Shown here piece by piece: positions 12,901 through 25,200 of a stretch of DNA of 64,000 nt. The stretch is from Protonemura montana. Its lineage: Eukaryota > Arthropoda > Insecta > Plecoptera > Nemouridae. The stretch's first letter is position 1. Each line of letters starts with the position of its first letter. Under the pieces are notes generated by a model, which saw only the letters and a list, made by a program, of their open reading frames with translations, searched no databases and was not told where the DNA came from. A program made the position numbers and the translations under genes. The stretch is from contig OX387605.1 of NCBI GenBank assembly GCA_947568835.1, positions 16,496,418-16,560,417 on the forward strand, written 5' to 3'.

Positions 12901-15900
12901 CCAATGTAAGTTACTAGCTATCTAATTTCGCACTTCGGTTTGTAAGTTCGAATGTCACGGTCATCAAAGGTATTCGTAAACTGACATGCCAATTATTATA
13001 ATTTAATTGTAAATTGAACCAACACCTTTGGAATTCACCGTAGGGCATGCTCTTGGACTAATTTATGTGAAATTCATCAGCGGCCCCGCGTAATGTTGTT
13101 TGCCACAACATGAACGCTAATGCGGCGACAACGCCTCGATCTGGTTCTCTCGCATAGTCGATGATCTCCATGCGATCGATGATAGACCAGGAGGGCGGTG
13201 ATCGGAGATGGAAGTGACCGCCGCCCAGCACTCTGCAAGTGTCTGTATCATCCGCTGAACGTGGGCTAATAGAGGAAATAAGTTGTATCTCTTTATTGAA
13301 TTCCACCTACATAAGTATTCGTTTATGGCCACAGCTGTCTGTTTCCATATTAATGATGACTTTATTCAAAACGAGCCAGTTCTAATTCGTATACGACGGA
13401 CTGGATGTAGGAAAAAATGTTGTATTGAGTTGGAACACCGCGGAGAAACGACTCACCGAATTGAACGGAATACGGTCGACTCACGTTCAGACAGGGTGGT
13501 TTCTCGTCATCTCTTGATTAATAGTGGGTGGGTTAATGGCGTACAGTTCGTCATAACCAAAAGTAAAAAAAGAGACGAAAAGAAAAATGAATTTATATTA
13601 ATTTAATCGGAATCGTAATCAGTCCAAATTGAGCCGGTTTAGAGTCAACACGAGCTCAGGAAGAGAAAAAGCCGCGCTGCTGCATCAACGAATGCCAATA
13701 TGGCAGATTTCAACATTGACTAGAGCCCGGCCCTTTGCATGTCCGTGCAGCAATCGATGATAAGTGTTTTTTATTCCCGTAAATCTCTTATAATCGCTCA
13801 TTCAACGCGAATTATCATACGGTTCAAGTTGTAGCCGAGTGCCAAAAACTTTGGCGCAAAAATCTCGCATCACCGAAACCATGTGCCATCATTTTTGAGT
13901 GGGTAGAAATTTCATGAAACAGTCAGTATTGCCTGTTATTTACAGTGAACCGTGGCGTAAGGCTTAGGAAATCGTATCATGGTATTAAAAAATGTTGTTT
14001 GGTCATTGGTGCCTCTCTGCTTACGCCTACAGACCACAAGTATGCCCAAAGTTGTACAGGATCTTCAACTCCACCCGTGTCTCTCCCAAGTTCCCCGAGT
14101 TCATTCATGCTATTCAATATCAGCAGTGACCGTCTTGGTCATTATTACAATGTCTTCTTATCATCGATGTCATCTTAGTTGCCCGACCGTCCCTCGTCTC
14201 CCGTCCTAATGTCTCTCTTTTGTTCTTGCAGCTTGATCAATTGATCCGCCCTAGCATGCTGCGATCCATTTCGCCACTCTGTTGTCAGTAACGCTATCTG
14301 TCGTGTCGATCTGCCGCTACCCGGCCATTTATGGCTCGCTAAAAATAATTTCACATTCATTTTTGTTCTTCTTCTTCGTCTTGTAACCGTGGTTTGTAGC
14401 GTTGGTTGTAGCGTTTGGTTTGGGAAAAATTATTCACAAATGTCACCTCTCTTGTCAGTGCAAACACGGAATGATTGATTATATTTTTTCTCATGAAAAA
14501 TCGCAATCGTGATGTTATTTTTTCTTTTCAAATTTTGCAATAAAGCTGTAGTTTTGCAGTTTTTTGATGCCTTATTAAGGTGAACCTTGCTCAACTTTCT
14601 GTTCACATGCGTTTGCTATTTTATCCGGCAGCTCTGTTTGCTGAGAATAAAGTTAAAGAAGTTTTCTTGATTTCAGGTGTGAATGGAGACAAGATGAGAA
14701 TGGAAAAGTCAGGATAATGCGTTGTAGTATGCAGAGGTATCGTGTTAATTAATGGCGTGCAGTATCTTTGGGTATATAAGCAGCATGGACAGGTTATGAA
14801 TATTCATGAACAAGCCAAAGTAAGACTTTGCTCGATGCAAGGCTGTTAATCAATATTCAATTTGACTTTCTGCATCTATTTTATGGCAAATCATCAATCA
14901 CGAGCTCCTTTCAAGTCCTGGAAGCTGAAGCTGCTTTGGCTGATGGTGGCTGTGAAATCACCAAGGATCCACCTAATAAATATTTAAAGGAAATCCGATT
15001 GTTAATCTTTTCAGACAAAGAATGGTTAATTAATGGCGACGAAACGAGCGACTCAAAGAAAGACAATTTGCTTTCGGTATATATTTATAAAAAAACGAAC
15101 CAAAACTGGCTTCGAATTTAAATCAAGCTTCAATGAAAATAATTTATTTAAATTCAATCTTGCCACTAGAATAATCAGAAATCAGCTACCAATTGCTGCA
15201 CCTCTTTTTTTTTGTCAAACGTTTTAAACCTAATTGCAACCATCTCTGTTTTTTTTTAAGGAAACCGAAAAACGCAATGCGAATTCGAATTTTACTCTGA
15301 AAGAGATTCTAATCTCTGGCAAACAGCGCTAATCTCTCGCGAGATCAAAAGAATCGTAATTTATCACACTTGTTGATCACAAGAATTAATTATCAGGAGT
15401 AGCCAGCGACACAAAATGCAAATAACATCCACGCTTTGCTCAATTAATTCTATTGATCAAAGCTTTTTAGTTTCACAAAAGCTACTACATTAAAATAGTG
15501 GAAACACTCATCTCTCACTGGTAAAGTAACTTTGAAGCGCACCGAAAGTGCTTTGTGGGCCCCGGCGTTGCCGAGGTGCCCATTGTCGTAACGACGGGGG
15601 GCCCGCAAACATCACGGACGCATTGTTGCGGGGACGCCGGCGTCGCTCGTGCATCTCAACCAGTCCACTGTTGGGAAAGCACGCCGGAGCTCTCAATGAG
15701 CCAAACGGCATTTTGTAACTAAATCACGTATGTCCAAACTAGTCGGGTTTCTTCTTTAAGCTCGAGCGGCAAGACTATTCATCGCCAGAATAATTGGCCG
15801 CCGCCGACTCGCGTCTCTCTTCCATTTTACTCTTGGTGTTCATTATTCACCACGTGATCTCCTCCCTTTCTTGGTCCCTACATCTCCATTCATCACCCCC

Positions 15901-17900
15901 TCCACCCTCTTCCTATGCTAGCGTACTTTTATACTTGAGCAATAATTATCTTATCTCTAGTTCCATACCGTCTTCAGTCCACCCTCATATTTTTAATGTA
16001 TTCTAACCGTGGTAAACGTAAAACTGAAAATTGGAAGATTCAATTCGTTGAGAATGGTTCTTCTCTGCCGAACAAAACACACATTTGTCTGGTATACGTC
16101 TCTACGCCCGGGCGAACGGTTTCGGAATTCTTCTTAGTTCTTGGCTTGCTCTCGATCCCGTTCGCCGGTCGGGTAAAGTGGGTTCACAATGTTCCCTGGG
16201 CAGCTAATCGCGGCTTGCCCGTGATATCTCCATCTCAGCCGTTGCTTGCACCGCACCAGGATGGATGACCCCCATTAGGATTACTGATGATGCCAACGGA
16301 TTGAACAGGAATTACTTGACTAATTCGTGGCTCATCATTCATTCACTGTCCGTGATCCAGCGATTCCGATTATTACTTGTCGCGACTTATGTCGGGATAT
16401 ATAAATCTCGCAATAAAGTCTCATCCCTGAAATGATGAGTCGCTCGTCCCTGTAAATTTGATTTTTTTTTTTTATCTTTACAAGTCGAGGGGGATATTGA
16501 AAAATGGGAAATAAGAAATTTATTTTTCTAGGTTTTGGTATACCAGAATGTGGTACAATAATGTTTTGCTTTTATGTTCCTGATACAAGGTACGGGTCAT
16601 AACACGCTCGGCATAGAAAACAAATTTCATTATATTGAATTCTTGTCGAGCATATTTCCCGACCATAATAATGTAGCTGGCGTGAGGCACTCTCTGCTTT
16701 CCGTTTTCACACTGCGTACTAGGGTCCTCGCCTTTCTTCGGCTCGGTTCGTGCAATATGTAACGTTCTGCATGGCCTGTAGAGATATCCGTGACGGCGGC
16801 GCCAAAGAACAAGAATTCGGTGATATTAAAAAAGGGTTTTGTCGAACTTTTGCCTGTCATGAAAAAAGAATTTTCGCCTCTACTTACTTTCAATAAAACG
16901 AACCAAAATCAATACAGAGAAGCGCGCGTTGGGCTGAGACCACGTGCAATTGAAAAGTCGTTGTTAGTGGTTTCCTTCGAACTTCAGGTTCGGATTGAGA
17001 AGACTCGAAATCTCACACATAAAGCCACGAGTCGTTTCTCTATATTGGCCACGTTCTTTATTACACATGTTTTCATTTCAGATATTAAATAATCTCAGAA
17101 ATTATTCCTGAAAACAACAACATAAATTCATTTTCTCCCAAAAAAATACGTTTCATCTCGACCTGACGTGATAAACACTGTGCACAACCCTCACCCACCA
17201 AACACTAGTAACATTTATAATTAAAAATTCGCAGAACATCAATGTGGTATGGCTCGAGCTTTGTCCCGGAAAGTTTTTAACCAAAACCAACCGGCCCGCA
17301 ACCCTCCACCCGATAGCAAAATTAGCTTTCGTGTCCCCGGGGCACGGAGTGTCGCGCCACCATTGTAGCAATGTTCTGACCCTAGTCGTCGCCGCGAATA
17401 TCTAGGACATTCTTCTGCTTGAGCCATCGTGCACGCCTCTCCCTCACAAGCGGCACCGGGAGATGAAGTCACCGTCTCGAAGTGCGGGGCATCGCGGAGT
17501 TGAGTGGCCCATGTGAAACTATTACTCAGCGACGAGACGGGACGCTAAGTAACTGGCTGTCAGACCCCGCGCAATTGGCGTCCCGACACGGGGATGTATG
17601 TCGAGCATCACTCTCACGTCACCCCACCCTAAGCCCACCCTTATTTCGTTTAACATATTCGTACAACGATGAGCATCAACATTTTTATCTTTGCACATCT
17701 TTTTTCGGCGGCGCGCGCGGCTCGCGCTCGTTGGTTGTGTCGAGAGTACGTGATGTCGGAGTTCGGTGATGTGTATTGTGTTATTTGACTTGCGACGTTT
17801 AGAGCGAAGGCGCTTGACGCATAAGCAATAGGACGGTATGTGGCAAATAGATTAACGAGTAGATGTCTCGGTGGTTACATAAGGGGTAGTTTTCTAGGTT
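12901..17900. other. No supportable gene
   Basis: Frames up to about 107 codons occur (for example 13,283-13,606), but none has a recognisable domain. GC-rich patches lie at 13,075-13,260, 15,540-15,700 and 17,270-17,620. The last reads openly in several frames at once, as expected of stop-poor GC-rich DNA. Poly(T) runs around 15,207 and 16,460 are short. I see no RNA gene. Confidence 0.5.
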
Positions 17901-20900
17901 GACGGTTTTCACGTCAGGGGTACCACGAGTTTTTACTCAAAAGGTGGTCTTTTTAAACCTTTTGCATAGCTAGGATTTGTACCTGTTTCATTTGGCCATA
18001 AAGCGTTGCGCAGTTTTATTTTCCCTGTATTATAGTTTAAAACGAATTTGCCATATTTCCCATTTTTGTGGTTAACCTCAAGTACGCGGCTAAGAGCGTT
18101 ATAGATACTGCACTTTCAAGTACAAAGCGAACAACAGCATGGCAACCACCGAGTCTGCCTCTTCATTTTCCCTCGCTTTTCCGCACCGTTCGCCGTCGAC
18201 GCGTCTCGAGTTGGCAGCTGCACGACGCACTTGTCGCACGTACTTGTCTGAAGCACGCGGCGTCACCTTCACCTTCGGCGTCGCGACGCGTCGCGTCTCG
18301 TGATGCGTGCGGCGAGCCGGCATTTCTTTGTTACCTGGAAAATAACCGACGGTGCACGGGTACCTCGTGTTGATTGAAAACCGCGACATGTTGACATTGG
18401 TGGCATGGCGCGATCCGCCCCTTCTTTATTATCGAGTTGAACTCTGAGTTTATAATCACGCGGGCTTGGGGAGTGCCTTATGTAGACGCTTATGCACTGC
18501 TGTTTTGCGTGATGCCGATTCAGAAGCGGGCAATGGTTTTAGGTAGATTGGTTGGATTCGATGAACTCTCTCATGACCTGCAAGCATTGGTGTACACACG
18601 ACACAGAGGAATATTTTTTTGCTATTTATTTAAGAACTTGCGTGCATATTACAATTGCATATGAATAAACCCCCCTCAAGATTACTTTGGAACGTTAGCA
18701 TGGTTCGATTCTTAAGAACAACTTGATTAGGCTATTTTCAACGCTTGCACTGTACTGTACCTGTTACAGAAGATAAGTAATGGCGGCGTCCCCTTTCCTT
18801 TTTGCGCACACCAACGAGTGAGCCCCTTGGTTCAAGGACGTGGACTCAAGGACACTCTCACCAATTTGTGAGATCTGAATAAATACGAGGATTTGTTACA
18901 TGTAGCAAAATACCACTCGTCACAAGTTTAATTAGAGAAATGTAATATTTCCCACAGCTGATCAAACACAGCATCAAGATAAATCACGGAAAAAAAAATG
19001 TATCTCTTTTTTGCTTACTACCTACGCTCTAAGGCAAACATGTAATACCTGTTTTTAGCTTGTCATCATATTTTCAGCCGTGAGTGAATTTTTCACGTTT
19101 AGTTTAAAACACAGTCTATCGCGCAAGTAATTCGCCTTTAAAATAATACGCTTACAAGCGATAGCACAAATGTTCAGTTTATCTACGATGGTTTAGCTGT
19201 ATCATTTCACTACTTCCAACATGTTATGCACCTCATAAAGTAGCTGTTTGATGAGCCCATCTCAGCGGCAAATAATGGATGCTGCGGAGAACGGATCAAG
19301 ACAACTTACTGCCATGTAGTCAGCCCTCAAAGAGGTAATAACATACGAGTGTGGAAGCGGTAATGGCATTCAGAATTCCGAGCAAGAGCGCTTTAAACTT
19401 CCGATCTGTTCATGGATCTCTTACGTCTCCTTCGCACGATAAAAATATACCTACTCTGCTGCCACTAGTTTCCGTGGTTTCGTTTCATATTTCTTCCCGA
19501 ATGAATGAAATAAATGGAAGACGCATCGCATTCGAGCGCAAACGTGAGATCATGCCGTGCACCACGAGACTATTTGGTTTATGTGTTACTTAAAGGGCCA
19601 TCCAATCTTCTCGTTGCTTTTAAGTGGCCGCTATCTCCCAACTCTTTTCTCGCATTTCCTTTCAAAAAATACTGGCACGTGAGCGCTGAGCATCGAATCT
19701 CGTGCAATTTATTTTTATAGTAATTAAATAGCCGTGCTCTATTGCAGCTGTAGGCTTGAATAAGAAAGCATTTCGGCAGTGATTATCGCATGCTGTTACC
19801 CGTAAAGTACTAATGGTCAATAGCCATGTGATAAAAATCGCAAGCTTTTAAATGATAATCCTATGGGGCGCGAGATCTTTCAAGGGCCATACGTTCTTTC
19901 CAGACAGACAATGTCTTCTTCTTCTTGTATTTACTGCTAGACGCCTGATCTTGTTGAACTTGTGTGATCCTTTAACAAGCGCCATAGCGCTGGGACAATA
20001 ACAGTTTGGTTAAAATTACCACTACTCCGAGCACACACATTTCTACCTATGGCAACGGCACGACTATGATTCAACTAAATGTGCGACAGTAAATGCCGGG
20101 ATGTGCACTCGTCACAGGACAAACCCGCAACCGGCCCCGGGCATATTGCATGAATTATGGGCGCTCACGCTGGGTCGAAGCGGTCGTCCTATGATGCTAG
20201 GTGTGCCGGACCCCGATCTCTGGGTGCTCTTGATGAAGACATCAGAGGCGTGTCGCCTTGGCAAAGGGGGCACCCTTCGGTCCCACTCACAGACTCCTAA
20301 CTATTTACATTATTCATCGGTTTATCTTGATTCGGAACGCCACGATAACCAGCAATTACGAATTATATGCACATAGTAATTATTCAAAATGTCGTGGGTT
20401 TTCTTATTAATATCAAAAATGTTAATTGACTGTGTTGCTCTTTTGGTCGATCGATAATAATAAAAGAATATCGGTTATTAAATGTGATAGCATCAAATTG
20501 CATGCGCCAGCCTCGCCATACCAAATGAAGCCATTACAGCGTTGATGTCCATAAAAGTGTCTGTGTGCACACGGTTTTATTATAATTTATCAACATGCAT
20601 TTTATTTTATAGGGTGATACCAGGTAAAATGAAAAAAAAAAAAACTGTTCTTCCAAATAATAAAATAGTTTTAAAACTAATGTTTATTTAGGAGTAATCA
20701 TCCGCAAGGTGATCAATAAAACTAATTGACTATTCATGCTAAAAACTCCCCGATCGGATCTACGCGCGTAGATAAGCCCAGGTTGTATCACCTCCGCCAT
20801 AAATCCATCAACATAGCTGACTTGATATTTACAAGAACACTTGCTACCGGTGGTTGCGCCATTAGTCGCGGAATTTGTGACGCCCTCTGATCGTGTGAAA

Positions 20901-22722
20901 CCTTACCTTAACACTGTCATATTTACATGCATACTTAATTGACACCGAATTGATGGATTATGTTGATAAAAAAAATAACAAGAAACTAATTTCAACACAC
21001 AAAAACCGTGTAGATATACAAACATAAAGCAATTATTTTTATCTTTAAAAATTTATAGAAGAGCAAAAAGTTACTCCCAGCATAATGTAGACCACACCGT
21101 ATATGTAACCTAGGTACACGGAGCTTGTCTGAATATAGGCTAAAGTAAAGCTGATTTATGCTGATAGCGCCATAACTCTAGGGAATATATTATTTTCTCC
21201 CTGTTAATGTATTACCATCTCCCTGGGTGTATATAGGAGGGCATGGCGCTATAGAACCCTATATTCACGTACAGCCGAGCACCGAGGGCTGCCGAATGAA
21301 GACTATCTACATCTTGACTTAATTGCCTATATTTATATACCTCAGGAAAGTAACTTTATCAACCAGAATGTATGCGAAAATGATCCTTACTATGGTTGAT
21401 ATCGGTGCCCCGTGTTATGGACGTGGTTTTCACCGAGTAGTTAAGGGAGAGATTTCCTTGTCAGTGAGTGATAGGTATTGAGAGGAAGAGAGAAAGACTG
21501 TCTACATTGTTGGGCCAAGACAAATGAATCTGATGAAGAATGAGCCGGTGAAATGTAACATGCGTGGAGTTTATGAAACGGTGTAATGAATGCGACGGAC
21601 TTAATCTACTCGTGTATGTGTGTGTGTGTCTGTGCCCGTATTTTGCGTGCGTTGATTGGCTTTTGTCAGACCGAGCCATTGGTGGGAAGTCGAGCAGCTC
21701 AATTAGGTGCTCGACATGGTTTAAATGCGTTGCCACTTTCAATGCATATCCGTATAGAGCACCTGAGCGTCTGCTGTCACAGAGCAGGGAAATTGGAGGC
21801 TGAAACTAGACGCCCCTATTGTAAGCTGATCTCAATATAACATTTTAATCATATATTCCTATTTTGTTTGATATAAATGCAATTTGAAAATAAAATGTTG
21901 ACAACACGACTTCTAGATACCAATTTTCCTCGTGCATTCAAATATCTACATCGAATCCTGCTACGCAATATTATGCACTTATACGGAGTCATTCTATTTT
22001 TGAGTTTGTCATGGTGGAATGATTCGTTTCGTGAATGTATCGCTATCAAATAATAATAATATAGAAATATTGCCCTCGGGGTTTGGCGAGCGCATCGTTC
22101 AAAACCTTGGTTATTCGTCACGGGTATCCGAGAAGCTGTGTTATGTATGATAATCGTTATAACTTAATAACTTAATTGAATTCAGATTCAACTCTAAGTA
22201 GCAGTAATTTATAATTTGCGTCGGAACTAACAGTCAGACAAGACTCGAAATTATCCACACCTGCAGGACGTGGTAACAAATTGACGGCTTTGCGCTAAAT
22301 ATGATGCAAATCATGTGATACCTACTCGTCAGATGATCGATCCGGCAGTCACGCAGAGTTATGATCCACGAGTCGAACTGAAACAAGGTTTGAGACGAAG
22401 GATAACCACCGATATCTTGAATAAGTCACGACTGGTGACGCCCCTGCGTTTTACTCTCGTTTCAAACCCATAGGAAATAATGAGAGATTTATAAAATAGC
22501 GGTAATTTAAATTTTGGGCTCCATACAGCACAAACAACTCCAGATTGAAAGAATGAAGCCTAGATGTATATGCTTTTATTTCATAAGAAAAATGTAAGGT
22601 AATTTAGATCTGATCGATCATGAACCTATCTCATATCGATCGCTGCGCGGCGGCAAATTACAGGCGTGTGTCTAATTACGAAAGGAGATGGCCACACAGG
22701 ATTCGCAGCACGCATCGTTGGG
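17901..22722. other. No supportable gene; GC-rich patch and palindrome
   Basis: A CpG-rich patch at about 18,180-18,320 contains gcgtcgcgacgcgtc (18,279-18,293), shared with 11.75 kb. A perfect 16-base palindrome, ATCTACGCGCGTAGAT, lies at 20,758-20,773; about one such palindrome is expected by chance in 64 kb. A short (GT) run is at 21,616-21,631. The frame at 20,101-20,376 is open for 91 codons but resembles no family I know. Confidence 0.5.
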
Positions 22723-22761
22723 CACGTGATAATGCACGTGCACGCAACACATAAGCACGTG
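22723..22761. promoter_or_regulatory. Cluster of three CACGTG E-boxes
   Basis: CACGTG occurs at 22,723-22,728, 22,735-22,740 and 22,756-22,761. This hexamer is the canonical E-box bound by bHLH proteins such as Myc/Max, USF and the CLOCK/CYCLE family. Three in 39 bases is a much tighter grouping than the roughly 16 scattered copies expected in 64 kb at equal base frequencies. No gene is seen next to it, so a role is only inferred. Confidence 0.35.
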
Positions 22762-22806
22762 ACTGCTGAGATGAGACGGTGCTATACAAGGGTGCTGTGA
22801 TGGTAA

Positions 22807-22822
22807 GGGGGGGGGGGGGGGG
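22807..22822. repeat. Homopolymer (G)16
   Basis: Sixteen consecutive G bases, 46 bases after the E-box cluster. It is a potential quadruplex former and of uncertain exact length. Confidence 0.95.
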
Positions 22823-23090
22823 ATCGTGGTCCACCTGGTTGGAATGTGGGACGAGCAACCTCCTCGGAAATCGTTATTGGTTGCATGATGCAGGAGATAT
22901 TCGAAATACAATTATGTCAGCGTTTGAGGCTTGGGTAGCTAAAACATCTTGGGCTTTAACCACATGGTTATGTGTGGTTTTGTCCTGGTCCGTTTTTTAA
23001 GAAGGACCTTAAGAAATGTACGGATATGGAAAAACATGTGTAATGTAAGTTCTATTTGGTGGGAGGTAAAGATGGTATTAGATCAGGGCT

Positions 23091-23195
23091 GATCCATAAA
23101 ACAGCGTTTAACTTTACTCCCATACATTTGGGGGTAAATCGTTGTAATTACCATGGTAAAATTCCGGGAAATCTGGAAACACAAACTGTGACTGG
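23091..23195 (+). repeat. Dispersed repeat segment A, copy 1
   Basis: From gatccataaa through gaaatctggaaa this segment aligns with 57,485-57,590 in the same orientation. Shared blocks include gatcca.aaa, gggtaaa, a gttgt-like stretch, atggtaa and gaaaatctgg or gaaatctgg. By eye identity is about two thirds with small gaps. It probably marks an old transposon remnant; no terminal repeats were identified. Confidence 0.5.
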
Positions 23196-24662
23196 CTGAT
23201 CGTTTTTAAACTTCGCGGGTCAAATTTAAATTAAGTTTTGTTTCTGACGTCGTTTTTGTTACATTTAAAGCATATGGATGGTTTATTTTGTAAAGTAGAT
23301 CAATGCATGCAGCCATATGCAACGAGAAATGCATATATCGTGGAGCCCAATGTTCTACATGGATGAGGAGGTTGCTTCGATCATCGGAAGCGACTGGAGT
23401 AAAATCTTGGTAGCGCAATTTATTTTGATAGGTCAATCCATCATCGTCTGGCATCTGGTTCGTTGCAGCTTCTTTACACGTGGTTATTATTGCACATAAT
23501 GATGTGGACTACGCAGTGCAGTATCCTACGCCGTGTGAACCTCGTTGAGTAGTTGATAATGGCGGTGATGAAATTGTAATTCTTCTGTAAACTCGCGTAG
23601 CGAACGACGTACTTTTATGCAGATGGGCGAGAAAATGGGCTCGGTACTTGGAGCGTTATTTGAATATGTACTTATGTTTTGCTACCAACGTCGCTCCAGT
23701 ATACAAATTATGTATGCTTATTGTAAATTGATGCGTCACATTAGCAAAAGACTAGATTCACGATTCGCCGTCTGTGAAAACTTGTTCAGATTTTCTTTGT
23801 GCTCTAGTTTCGCAGATCTGTAACGTGTCTCGTATTTTTTTTCTCGCTTTTTATATGTGTCATCAAAATGAACGAAAGAGAACAAAATCTTCGCGTAGCT
23901 TGAGCTACAGAAAAGTTACATAGATTTCTTCAACTTTGATCGCTGATCACACAAAATCTAGTTTCGAAATCCCCGAGAAAGATCATTGTAACATTTTCTC
24001 TTACTCCTTTTCTCGAGTCGTCGTATTCTTCTTGCGGCATGATTCGAAACTTTTCCGCTTTAATGAGAACTGACGTCGCCGATCCTAACTCATTTGCGTC
24101 CGATTGATACCCATTCGTCGAACACAATCATTTCGAGATGGAATCAATCGATGATAATTTAGCCTATTAGACAGGATGACTGTACAATAACTCGGAGAAT
24201 AATACAAGGTCTCTGATAGGTATTGTGTGCGTGTTAGACAGAGAAAGAACGACCCACAACGTATATTGTGACTCTCAGCTTTTGTAGAACGGCGCCGTCA
24301 AACAATCGAGACTTAAATTCCCGAATTGATCCACATTAATTCATCATACCACAAAATGTAAGCCTCTGTTAGGAGATTACAAAGTTCAAATTCTCCATAA
24401 ACTCACGTGAACTGTCTGTCATGGTGTTGCTTAAAAATGGCCCACCATATCATTATTCCTGGCGTTTCGAGCACACGTATATATGCCGGTACACCTCGCG
24501 GACTACACGCAGAGCCAAAATTAACATCATCCACCGCATTTTGCCAGTGGAAATGGAAATAGAAAACATCGTGGTTCGTTACTTAACTCACCTAAGAGTC
24601 AGTTAAAATTACCGCTCCATTCAAATATGCAGGATCGAAATCGTTATCTTCATTGTAGAACG

Positions 24663-24719
24663 TGAAAAGTCGAGGTGGGCTGTTGCGTGCCGAGTCGCAA
24701 CAGCAACGCCAACTTTTCA
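24663..24719. ncRNA. Candidate 57-nt imperfect hairpin (possible pre-miRNA-like structure)
   Basis: TGAAAAGT (24,663-24,670) pairs with ACTTTTCA (24,712-24,719). GCTGTTGCG (24,679-24,687) pairs perfectly with CGCAACAGC (24,696-24,704) around an 8-base loop. Between them G674, G675, U676 and G677 can pair with C710, C709, G708 and C707. That gives about 21 pairs with two small internal loops. The size suits a short pre-miRNA or other structured RNA, but I recognise no known miRNA seed and cannot tell the strand. The structure might equally be chance or a decayed inverted repeat. Confidence 0.2.
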
Positions 24720-25129
24720 TCCCATGCTGCATGTGAATGAGAAATACCTACTAGTGGTACACAAACCCGGATAAGTACCTCTATTGGTTGCTTTATTTCA
24801 TTTTTTTTTTTAAAGAAATCTTTACACAAATCTAACTCTTAACGTATCGTTTCATCGTATACGAAGATTTTCATTTTTTGCTATTGCAATTTTTTCACGT
24901 GCAACTAGGAGTTACAGCATCCGTCAACAAGTCGAGAAACATACAAACAAACGAACAAATGAACGATATCAAAATGGAACGCATTTTGCGTACCTTTATG
25001 GTATTAGTTTAAAGCATTGGTATGCCCTATTTTGTGGATTATGTACGCTCGTGACGTTTTGATGCTAGTTATACCTTTGCTTATATTGCCTTTACAATTT
25101 TCTCTAAATTACGGGTCATGGCCGGCAGC
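24720..25129. other. No feature seen
   Basis: A+T-rich sequence with a short poly(T) run near 24,803-24,812. No coding, RNA or repeat signal was recognised. Confidence 0.5.
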
Positions 25130-25200
25130 AAGCTAGACTCGAACAGTACTGCGACTTTCGCATGATCGGCCATCAACCAATTACCTGACCACTGGAACGG
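25130..25200 (-). mobile_element. tRNA-like SINE head (RNA polymerase III boxes A and B)
   Basis: On the minus strand TGGTCAGGTAATTGG (25,177-25,191) resembles a tRNA box A, and GTTCGAGTC (25,136-25,144) resembles box B. The bases between them, tgcgaaagtcgcagt, resemble the region before box B in many tRNA-derived SINEs. No cloverleaf acceptor stem or CCA-adjacent end is apparent, so a functional tRNA gene is unlikely. The SINE body on the minus-strand downstream side (below 25,130) was not matched to another copy in the window. Confidence 0.45.

Larger units (their letters stand above)
22762..24662. other. No supportable gene; contains (G)16 run and shared repeat segment
   Basis: The stretch holds the G run at 22,807-22,822 and a segment at 23,091-23,195 that has a relative at 57.49 kb. 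The remaining frames are short and lack splice-bounded coding character. Confidence 0.5.

Noticed and set aside
20758..20773. Perfect 16-base palindrome ATCTACGCGCGTAGAT
   Set aside because: About one is expected by chance in 64 kb and nothing else marks the site.
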